Part shown: positions 56,292 to 64,000 of the stretch, in pieces | How positions within the stretch are numbered: the stretch's first letter is position 1 | Layout of the letters: each line of letters begins with the position of its first letter | From: Rhizobium sp. J15 | Lineage (GTDB): Bacteria > Pseudomonadota > Alphaproteobacteria > Rhizobiales > Rhizobiaceae | DNA: 64,000 bases | Assembly (NCBI RefSeq): GCF_002531825.1 | Contig: NZ_NWSX01000014.1 | Span: 1-64,000, forward strand | Direction: 5' to 3' | The notes under the pieces: generated by a model | What the model saw: the letters and a program-made list of their open reading frames with translations, nothing else | What the model was told of the DNA's origin: nothing | Database searches by the model: none | Translations under genes and position numbers: made by a program

Positions 56292-57479
56292 TTATGGCAG
56301 GGCGTTCGGTTCGAGGCGCACATATTTGATGGCGCGCCGATAGTAGGTATAGGCGACATGGAGCGTGCCGTCGCCGCTTTGGATGACCGAGGGATAGGAG
56401 AATTCGCGGTTCAGCGAATCCTTGGAATTGTTGCTGAGGCAGTGGCCGTCGCCGGTATCGAGATCGATCCGATACGGGAAGCTCCTGCCGCCATCCCTCG
56501 ATATTGCGAGGCTCAGCGGCGCACGCGGAACACCCCAGATCGCTTTCCGGCGGATATCGGCAACGGCGGTAGCCGTCTCGCCGGCGTCGTCGCCCTCGAT
56601 TTCGTCATAGAGAGACAGGCGCCGCGCATCCGACATAGCGGCGTTCGAATGGTTGTAAACCATTGCGATTCCTCCATCATTCAGAACCGTGGCCTGAATG
56701 GAGGAGTTGTTGTTCGGAAGTTCGGTGGGCTCGGGCGCGCTCCACGTTCTGCCGCCATCGTTCGATCGGCTGGAAAGAATGCTTTCGGCGAAACGGTTGC
56801 GGTAGAAGGCAATCATCTCGTCGCCGCCGAGCGGCAGGATGTTCATATGCACGGCGCCGGTGCTGTCGGCAATGTCGTGCATCTGCCAGCTTGCGCCGCC
56901 GTCGCGTGAGATCAGCACGGCCGCCGTATCGGCGTCGCCGCTCCAGCGCTGGCCGTTGAGGCCGACGCAGCGGAACACCGGAAGCAGCCATTCGCCTCTG
57001 CCATTGACGACGATCTGCTGGCGAACGAATGTGCCGGGGCTGTCGCAGAGGATGCGGACCGGGCCGAAGCTTCGGCCGCCATCATCGGAGATCCGGCATT
57101 TGACAACGGAACCGTCCTGATTGCCCGAGCTCTGCGAGGTATAGAGCAGCCATGTCTTTCCGTCAGGAGCATTGAAAATCAATGGGTTCTGCTCGGATTT
57201 CTGCGGATCGTCGCTCATCTTTTCAGGCTGGGACCAGCGCTTCGACCCCGGCGCCAGCCGCGACATGTAAATCGAGATGTCGCCCATGCCCTCCATCGTG
57301 CCGCCGAACCAGACGCAGCTTAGGGTGCCGTCAGGCAGAAAGGCGAGATTGGCCGCATGGTTCTGGATGCAGGGGGAAGGCAGATAGGCATCGGCACGGC
57401 CCACGACGGTGGGGTGAGGGGTGATGGCCCCGGTCATCAGGGCGGGGACGGCTTCGGGGGAAAGACCGGTAAAACTCAT
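56292..57479 (-). CDS. Asp-box (BNR) beta-propeller enzyme, sialidase-like, cytoplasmic
   Basis: 395 residues without signal peptide. Four Asp-boxes (SxDxGxxW/F) are visible: SDDGGRSF 131-138, SRDGGASW 191-198, SNDGGRTW 239-246, SRDGGRSF 327-334. NHAANLAFLPDGTLSCVWFG near 40 fits the first blade. Six-bladed sialidases (GH33) and several propeller lyases share this plan. The Arg triad of true sialidases cannot be confirmed by eye. Being intracellular, it would act on imported oligosaccharide. GAGGAGA precedes the ATG; 11 bp downstream of the DapA-family gene, so co-transcribed. Confidence 0.85.
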   Translation of the reverse strand: MSFTGLSPEAVPALMTGAITPHPTVVGRADAYLPSPCIQNHAANLAFLPDGTLSCVWFGGTMEGMGDISIYMSRLAPGSKRWSQPEKMSDDPQKSEQNPLIFNAPDGKTWLLYTSQSSGNQDGSVVKCRISDDGGRSFGPVRILCDSPGTFVRQQIVVNGRGEWLLPVFRCVGLNGQRWSGDADTAAVLISRDGGASWQMHDIADSTGAVHMNILPLGGDEMIAFYRNRFAESILSSRSNDGGRTWSAPEPTELPNNNSSIQATVLNDGGIAMVYNHSNAAMSDARRLSLYDEIEGDDAGETATAVADIRRKAIWGVPRAPLSLAISRDGGRSFPYRIDLDTGDGHCLSNNSKDSLNREFSYPSVIQSGDGTLHVAYTYYRRAIKYVRLEPNALP

Positions 57480-57490
57480 GGCGGATCTCC

Positions 57491-58396
57491 TCAAGGCAGC
57501 TTGGCGTAGCTTTCGGCGAGCGCGGCATAATCCGCATCGCCGAGCGGCAGCAGCGGCGCACGTGTGCGCTTCCAGGCGGGATTGCCTGTCTTCAGCCCCA
57601 CCATTGCCTTGATGGTCGGGATCTGGACGTAAGAGTTGGAAAGCGTGCGATAGGCGTTGATGCGCGCCTGCGCCGCCTCGACATCGGCGGCGCGCGCCTC
57701 GTCATGGACATGGTCGTAGACGGTGCGCAGCGAATCCGCCACGAGATTGGAGGTTGCGGTGATGCAGCCGGCGCCGCCGGCCTTCATGAGCGGCAGCAGC
57801 AGCGGATCGGCGCCGGCCAGCACCGAAAAGCCGGGATAGGCGGCGATGATCGCCTGCATGTTATTGAAATCGCCGGCAGATTCCTTGATGCCGACAATAG
57901 TCTCGGGGAAGGCCGCAATCAGCCGGCCGATCAGCGGAATGGAGAGCGGCACGCCCGAAACCTGCGGGATGTGGTAGAGGATGACCTGCAGGCGCGTGTC
58001 GGCGATCTTTTCCAGCACCTGCGAATAGGCGGCGAAGAGGCCGTCGTCGGAAACGCCCTTGTAGTAGAAGGGCGGTAGCATCACCACCTTGGTGACGCCG
58101 ACCGACAGGGCGTGCCGCGTCAGTTCCACGGTTTCGGGAATGGCGACGACGCCGGTGCCCGGCAACAGCCTGTCGGCCGGAATGCCGGCCTCCAGCGCCG
58201 CTTCCAGAATGGCACGGCGCTCGCTGGAGGAGAAGGAATTGGCCTCGCCGGTCGTGCCGAGCAGGGCCACACCATGACAGCCCTCGGCCAGCAACCGCCG
58301 GCAATGATCGGTGAAAAGGGCGAGGTCCGGCCTGTTCTCTGCGGTCAGCGGCGTTGCGGCCGCGCTGAAAACGCCCGTGATCCTGTGATGGCTCAT
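57491..58396 (-). CDS. DapA-family lyase (dihydrodipicolinate synthase/NAL superfamily)
   Basis: 301 residues, Schiff-base TIM barrel. GVALLGTTGEANSFSSSERR holds the GTTGE carboxylate site (47-51), Y141 in ILYHIPQVSG and K171 in VGIKESAGDF are the catalytic pair. The family includes N-acetylneuraminate lyase and aldolases or dehydratases for 2-keto-3-deoxy sugar acids; outside the lysine pathway such genes sit in sugar-acid operons as here. Start at 58396 after GGGAGGA. First gene of the leftward cluster. Confidence 0.9.
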   Translation of the reverse strand: MSHHRITGVFSAAATPLTAENRPDLALFTDHCRRLLAEGCHGVALLGTTGEANSFSSSERRAILEAALEAGIPADRLLPGTGVVAIPETVELTRHALSVGVTKVVMLPPFYYKGVSDDGLFAAYSQVLEKIADTRLQVILYHIPQVSGVPLSIPLIGRLIAAFPETIVGIKESAGDFNNMQAIIAAYPGFSVLAGADPLLLPLMKAGGAGCITATSNLVADSLRTVYDHVHDEARAADVEAAQARINAYRTLSNSYVQIPTIKAMVGLKTGNPAWKRTRAPLLPLGDADYAALAESYAKLP

Positions 58397-58724
58397 CCTG
58401 TCCTCCCTTCGGCGCGTCCCATCTTGCCGATCCGTCTTCGAACCGGCCGGTTGCGCGTGCATTTGTCATTCGCCTGTCGCGATGGAGTGCCAAGAACTTT
58501 TCCATTGCAGCGCTTTTGTCAAGAAGACAAAATGGTCTCGTTGAAAACCAAAAAACTATCTATTTGTTTTTACATATCTATTTTTGATGATAAATTTTGT
58601 TCGACTGAAAAACGCGATTTTTTGTTGACATATTTACAATAACGGGAGAACGATATGGGACGGATTGTGCTGCGCCTGGCAAGGGGCAGGGAGAGCGCTG
58701 CCGAATTTACCGTGGGAGGAACGC
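58397..58724. promoter_or_regulatory. 328-bp divergent promoter region of the catabolic island
   Basis: AT-rich region between the DapA-family gene (-) and the peptide-type binding protein gene (+). It contains the palindrome TTTTGTC-AAGAA-GACAAAA (58514-58532), two TATCTATTT direct repeats (58557-58565 and 58575-58583), and TTGACA at 58624-58629 as a possible -35 for the + strand operon. No gene seen. Confidence 0.65.
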
Positions 58725-60362
58725 ATGTCTTTTGATCAATCTGATAAAACCAATATCTCGCGTCGCAATGCGCTGAAGCTTGGCCTTGCTGCCGGCGTCG
58801 GCCTCACCGTCTTCGGAATGAATGCCCGTATCGTAATGGCCGATGAAGGCCAGGTCCTGAAGGTCGCGCATCCGGCCTTCGACCAGGATTGGTCGCCGCT
58901 GCGCGGCGGCGGCAGGACCTTCCGCTGGAATTCGATCTGGTGGGCTTCGCCGATGTATTTCGACAGTGAAGGCAATATCAAGCCTTATGTCTTCACCAGC
59001 TGGGAATCGGCCGACAACACGGTCTGGACCTTCAAGATCGATCCGAAGGCCGTCTTCTCCGACGGCAGCAAGATCACCTCGGCCGATGTCAAGGGATCGT
59101 GGGAAGTCGCCTCGATGCCGAACACCAAGAGCCAGCGCGCCGACCAGGTGCTGAGCAAGGTCAAGGGCTACGCCGAAATCGCCGCCGGCTCGGGCAACGA
59201 GCTGACCGGTGTCGCGACGCCCGACGAGGGGACGGTGGTGGTGACGCTCGCCGCTGCCGATCCGATCTTCTTCATGCGTCTGGCAAACCACATCGCGCCG
59301 ATCACCAAGGCATCGCAGTCGCGCGGCAGCGACGGCGAGGAAATCATCGACTGGTACAAGCCGGAGAACAATCCGGTCTTCTCCGGCCCGTTCAAGCTGA
59401 CGAGCATCGATATCGATGCCGGCAAGATCACCTTCGAGCCGAATGAGAACTTCTTCGGGCAGAAGCCGAAGCTTGCCCGCATCGACATCACCTCGATCGA
59501 GGACAATGTCACCGCGACGTCGCTGATCAAGTCTGGCGAGTTCAACGCCCATACCGAGCTCGTCACCTCGACGATCATTCAGGATCTCGGCCCGGAATTC
59601 TCGGCCGGCCCGCTGATCCCGACCAGCCAGCACTTCTGGTTCAACATCTCGCGCGCGCCGATGGACGATCCGAAGGTGCGCCAGGCGCTGATCATGGCGG
59701 TCGATCGCGACGGCCTGTTCAAGGCCTCCTATCCGGATGGGCCGCACAAGAAGGCCGACCAGATCCTCAATTCGGTTCCCGGCGCCGACAATTCAGGCTT
59801 CGAGCCTTTTCCCTATGATCCGGCAGCCGCCAAGAAGCTGCTCGCCGAATCGAGCTATGGCGGGCCCGAGCGCCTGCCGAAGCTTCTGTTCGTCGGCATC
59901 TCGGCGCCGGCCATTCAGGCCGCCGCCCAGTTCATCGCCGAGCAGTGGCGCCAGAACCTCGGCATCACGGCCGTCGACATGAAGCCGCAGCAGGACGCCT
60001 ATGCCGGTCCGGACCAAAACTCGGTCCAGATCTTCCGCGACGACGTCGGCACCCGCGTTCCCGATGCCGTTTCCTATCTGGCGGGTAGCATCGCCTCGAC
60101 CTCGTCGAACGCGCAGAACAAGCTCGGCGGATACAAGAACGACAAGGTCGACAGCGCTCTTGCCGAAGCGGCGACCAAGGCTGCGGACGATCCGCAGCGC
60201 GTTACTCTCGCCCAGGAGGCCCAGAAGGCGTTCCGCGAGGATTGGGCCTTCATTCCATGGTATTCTCAGGCGATGTCGCGCTGGGCCACCAAGGAGGTCA
60301 AGGGCATGGAGAAGAACCTCGACTGGCAGATCGCCGAACCCTGGAACATCTCCATCGGCTGA
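58725..60362 (+). CDS. Peptide-type ABC substrate-binding protein with Tat-like signal
   Basis: 545 residues, SBP_bac_5 family. ISRRNALKLGLAAGVGLTVF is a twin-arginine signal, followed by the mature start after VMADEG. GRTFRWNSIWWASPMYFDSE and KVLNSVPGADNSGF-like ILNSVPGADNSGFEPFPYDP are typical positions. These Opp-type proteins also carry oligosaccharides in rhizobia. ATG 58725 follows GGGAGGA; an upstream frame lacks a signal peptide. First gene of the rightward operon. Confidence 0.91.
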   Translation: MSFDQSDKTNISRRNALKLGLAAGVGLTVFGMNARIVMADEGQVLKVAHPAFDQDWSPLRGGGRTFRWNSIWWASPMYFDSEGNIKPYVFTSWESADNTVWTFKIDPKAVFSDGSKITSADVKGSWEVASMPNTKSQRADQVLSKVKGYAEIAAGSGNELTGVATPDEGTVVVTLAAADPIFFMRLANHIAPITKASQSRGSDGEEIIDWYKPENNPVFSGPFKLTSIDIDAGKITFEPNENFFGQKPKLARIDITSIEDNVTATSLIKSGEFNAHTELVTSTIIQDLGPEFSAGPLIPTSQHFWFNISRAPMDDPKVRQALIMAVDRDGLFKASYPDGPHKKADQILNSVPGADNSGFEPFPYDPAAAKKLLAESSYGGPERLPKLLFVGISAPAIQAAAQFIAEQWRQNLGITAVDMKPQQDAYAGPDQNSVQIFRDDVGTRVPDAVSYLAGSIASTSSNAQNKLGGYKNDKVDSALAEAATKAADDPQRVTLAQEAQKAFREDWAFIPWYSQAMSRWATKEVKGMEKNLDWQIAEPWNISIG

Positions 60363-60391
60363 TCCGGAACGATAGTCTCCTGGCAATAAGC

Positions 60392-60417
60392 GCGCGAAGG
60401 CCGCAAGGCCTTCGCGC
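60392..60417 (+). terminator. Strong GNRA-loop hairpin after the binding-protein gene
   Basis: GCGCGAAGGCC (60392-60402), loop GCAA, GGCCTTCGCGC (60407-60417): an 11-bp perfect stem with a GNRA tetraloop and no U tract. It probably stabilises the binding-protein mRNA and lowers permease expression, as at 47040 and 5101. Confidence 0.8.
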
Positions 60418-60491
60418 AAGTTTCAAGAAGAGATGCGATCCGCCGCTTCTGCAAGGGCGGGAACGCATCGTACAACAGGTGGGAGGTGGCC

Positions 60492-61448
60492 TTGCTGCGC
60501 TACGTGCTAACCCGGTTCGCCATCTGGATTCCGTCCGTTCTCGTGGTGATGCTGGCCGTCTACGCGCTGGCTTTCTACGGCGCCGGCGATCCGATCAAGC
60601 TCATCTTCCTGCGCGCGCCGGGCGACGTCGCCTACAATCCGCAGCGCATCGAGGCCATCCGCGAAAGCGCGGGTCTCAACCGGCCCTTCATCGAGCAATT
60701 CGGCCTTTACATCTGGAACCTGCTGCACGGCCAGTTCGGCAATTCGCTGACATCGGGCCGCGCCGTCTGGGCGATGGTCTCGGCCGCGGCCCCCGTCTCC
60801 TTCCAGCTTGCCCTCTGTTCCATTATCCTGACGGCCGTCGTCGCGATCCCGCTCGGCATGATCGCTGCGCTGAACCAGAATTCGCGCCTCGACTATGCCA
60901 TTCTGGGCTCGGCGCTCTTCCTCTGGGCGATCCCGGCCTATGTCGCCGGTCCGCTGCTGATGGTCGGCCTCATCGTGCTCTTGCCGGGCACGAGCGTGCC
61001 TTATGGCTGGGGCGGGGTCTTCGATGTCCGCATCCTGCTGCCGCTGATCGTGCTTTCCTTCCAGCCGATCGCGCTGATCGTGCGCCAGACGCGCGCCGCC
61101 GTCATCGAGGTGCTGTCGGAAGATTTCGTCCGCACCGCGCGCGCCAAGGGCGTGCCGGAGATCGTCGTGGCGCTGCGCCATATCCTGCGGCCGGTGCTGA
61201 CGCCCGTGGTGACCCAGCTCGGCCTGATCATGATCACCATCGTCAACGGCGCCATCTTCGTCGAACTCGTCTTCGGCCTGCCCGGCCTCGGCCGCTTGAC
61301 GGTGCAGGCGCTGATCAATTCCGATTATCCCGTCATCCTGGCGATCACGCTGATCGGATCGTTCCTGGTGATGGTGTCGAACCTCCTGGTGGACGTGCTC
61401 TATCCGCTGCTCGATCCGCGCGCCAACGATTCAAGAAGGAGCCGCTGA
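60492..61448 (+). CDS. Peptide-type ABC transporter permease (DppB-like)
   Basis: 318 residues from TTG 60492, giving MLRYVLTRFAIWIPSVLVVM. GGTGGGAGG ends 5 bases upstream; the GTG at 60486 overlaps this ribosome site and is less likely. EAA loop: SEDFVRTARAKGVPEIVVAL. The end ANDSRRSR runs into the next gene with a 2-bp gap. Inner-membrane channel subunit. Confidence 0.9.
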   Translation: MLRYVLTRFAIWIPSVLVVMLAVYALAFYGAGDPIKLIFLRAPGDVAYNPQRIEAIRESAGLNRPFIEQFGLYIWNLLHGQFGNSLTSGRAVWAMVSAAAPVSFQLALCSIILTAVVAIPLGMIAALNQNSRLDYAILGSALFLWAIPAYVAGPLLMVGLIVLLPGTSVPYGWGGVFDVRILLPLIVLSFQPIALIVRQTRAAVIEVLSEDFVRTARAKGVPEIVVALRHILRPVLTPVVTQLGLIMITIVNGAIFVELVFGLPGLGRLTVQALINSDYPVILAITLIGSFLVMVSNLLVDVLYPLLDPRANDSRRSR

Positions 61449-61450
61449 CC

Positions 61451-62406
61451 ATGTCCGCAATCCCTCTTTCCACCACCGAGACCATCGAGGAGCCGCCGGT
61501 CAGCCTGTGGCGCGACGCCTGGCATCGGCTGCGGCGCAACAAGCTCGCCGTCTTCGGCCTCATCGTCGTCCTGATCCTCGCCTTCACCGCGATCTTCGGG
61601 CCTTACCTCACGCCCTATGATTATCTCAGCCAGGACCTCAACGCCCGCAACGCGCTGCCGTCGATGAGTCACCTCTTCGGAACCGACGATCTCGGCCGCG
61701 ACGTCTTCAGCCGCGTCGTCTTCGGCACGCGCACCGCCTTCCTCGTCGCCGTTATCGTCACCTTCTTCGCCGTGCTGATCGGCCTCACCCTCGGCGCGGT
61801 GGCCGGTTTCTTCGGCAATCCCTTCGACCGCGCCATCATGTGGCTGACCGACGTCACGATGTCGGTCCCCAACCTGCTGCTCGTCGTCGTCATCAACGCC
61901 TCGCTGAAATCGCCGATCACCCGATGGATGGAAGCGCGCTACCTCGAGACCCTCAATCCCTTCTACCGCCAGACGATCTGGGTGGATTTCATCCTCGTCT
62001 TCGGGTCGATGGCGCTGATTTCCTGGCCGCCCTATGCCCGCCTGGTGCGCGCCCAGGTTCTGTCGATCCGCAGCCGGCCCTATATCACCGCGGCCCAGGC
62101 GCTCGGCCTGTCGAACTGGGTCATCATCAAGCGCTATGTCGTGCCGAATGCACTCGGGCCGCTGATCGTCTCGGTCAGCGCCGGTCTCGGCACGGCGATG
62201 GTGCTGGAAAGCGCCTTCAGCTTCCTCGGGGTCGGGGTCAATCCGCCGACGCCGAGCTGGGGCAACATGATCTCGGACGGCCTTCGCGTCTGGCAGCATT
62301 ATCCGCATCTTCTCGCCGCTCCGGCGGCCGTGCTCGGCCTTGCCTCGGTTGCGTTCAGCTTCCTCGGCGACGGTCTCAACGACGCGCTCAATCCGCGGGG
62401 CAGCAA

Positions 62407-62410
<4 letters not shown>
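61451..62410 (+). CDS. Peptide-type ABC transporter permease (DppC-like)
   Basis: 319 residues starting MSAIPLSTTETIEEPPVSLW; WRDAWHRLRRNKLAVFGLIV leads into helix 1. LFGTDDLGRDVFSRVVFGTR is the DppC signature, and the EAA loop is ITAAQALGLSNWVIIKRYVV. A long in-frame extension upstream (to 60242) is out of register with the previous gene and is not coding. The stop overlaps the next start (ATGA). Confidence 0.92.
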
Positions 62411-63413
<1,003 letters not shown>

Positions 63414-63414
<1 letters not shown>

Positions 63415-64000
63415 TGGCTGCGCAACCGCTGCTCAAGGTCGAAAACCTCGTCAAGCATTTCCACGTCAAGCTCGGGGCCTTCGGCGAACGCTCGGCCACC
63501 GTCTATGCCCTCGACAATGTCGATCTCGACATCATGGAAGGCGAGACGCTGAGCCTCGTCGGTGAATCCGGCTGCGGCAAATCGACGACCGGTTTCACCA
63601 TCCTCAATCTCTACAAGGCGACCAGCGGCAGGGTCGTCTACAAGGGACAGGATCTCGCCACGCTCGACGAGAAGCAGATGCGGCCCTTCCGCCGCGACCT
63701 GCAGATCGTCTTCCAGGATCCCTATTCGACGCTCAATCCGCGCATGACCGTGGGCGAGGCGATCGGTGAGCCGATTCTGTTTCACAAGCTCTGCACCAAG
63801 GCTGAACTCAAGGAGAAGGTGGCGATGCTGCTGACGGATGTCGGCCTGCCCACGCGCTTCGCCCAGCGTTACCCGCACGAGCTTTCCGGCGGCCAGCGCC
63901 AGCGCGTCGTCATCGCCCGCGCGCTCGCCTGCCAGCCGAAATTCATCGTCTGCGACGAGGCGATCTCGGCGCTTGACGTGTCGATCCAGGCGCAGATCAT
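63414..64000 (+). CDS. Peptide-type ABC ATPase (DppF-like), 5' part, runs off right edge
   Basis: 195 codons are visible from ATG 63414 to the window end. [20 protein letters not shown] is followed by Walker [21 protein letters not shown], the Q-loop [14 protein letters not shown], and signature [20 protein letters not shown], with [14 protein letters not shown] [18 protein letters not shown] at the edge. The start overlaps the DppD stop. It completes the two-ATPase importer; the remaining third is outside the window. Confidence 0.92.

Noticed and set aside
60242-61450. A long in-frame extension upstream of the DppC-like permease
   Set aside because: It overlaps the binding-protein end and the whole DppB-like gene in another frame; homology begins only at 61451.

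Overview
The window is high-GC alphaproteobacterial DNA. Gene content and order point to a large repABC plasmid of Rhizobium, close to R. leguminosarum or R. etli. The evidence is a complete repA-repB-repC unit with two parS palindromes and an antisense RNA, a glpRDSTPQV-K glycerol locus (known to be plasmid-borne in R. leguminosarum), many solute-binding ABC importers, and a mosaic palindromic element of the type scattered between rhizobial genes. No rRNA, tRNA or CRISPR array was seen.

Layout. 1-1026: the 5' part of an IS630-type transposase running off the left edge, next to an acetyltransferase-like gene. 1086-8238 (- strand): methylmalonyl-CoA mutase, a MetQ-MetN-MetI methionine importer, an FMN reductase and a fosmidomycin-resistance-type MFS exporter. 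8588-13166: an XRE regulator and repABC. 13284-19476: small genes and a short polysaccharide cassette (sugar transferase, membrane NDP-sugar dehydratase/epimerase, O-antigen ligase/polymerase). 19632-22487: GntR regulator, mannonate dehydratase and an aldose epimerase. 22702-31206: LysR regulator followed by a peptide-type ABC importer whose operon also encodes a serine beta-lactamase-fold hydrolase and an AbgB-like amidohydrolase. 31239-38518: an ABC-F ATPase, small envelope proteins (DUF1328, EF-hand, glycine-zipper, DUF992), a GNAT enzyme, and a LysR/EamA transporter pair.

38630-48682 is the glycerol block. GlpR (DeoR family) probably controls it through TTCG/CGAA half-sites repeated every 11 bp on both sides of glpR. 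The GlpSTPQV importer brings glycerol in, GlpK phosphorylates it and GlpD oxidises glycerol-3-phosphate. GlpS and GlpT carry complementary motif losses that predict one canonical and one degenerate ATP site.

48707-64000 is a catabolic island. Eight genes on the - strand encode a DapA-family lyase, an Asp-box (BNR) beta-propeller enzyme, an iron-dependent dehydrogenase, a PdxA-family dehydrogenase and a ribose-type ABC importer. A Dpp-type importer with a Tat-like binding protein is transcribed divergently. The substrate cannot be read from the sequence; the enzyme set suggests uptake and cleavage of an acidic or deoxy-sugar oligomer. This island, the asymmetric GlpS/GlpT pair and the beta-lactamase-fold/AbgB operon are the best candidates for undescribed biology.
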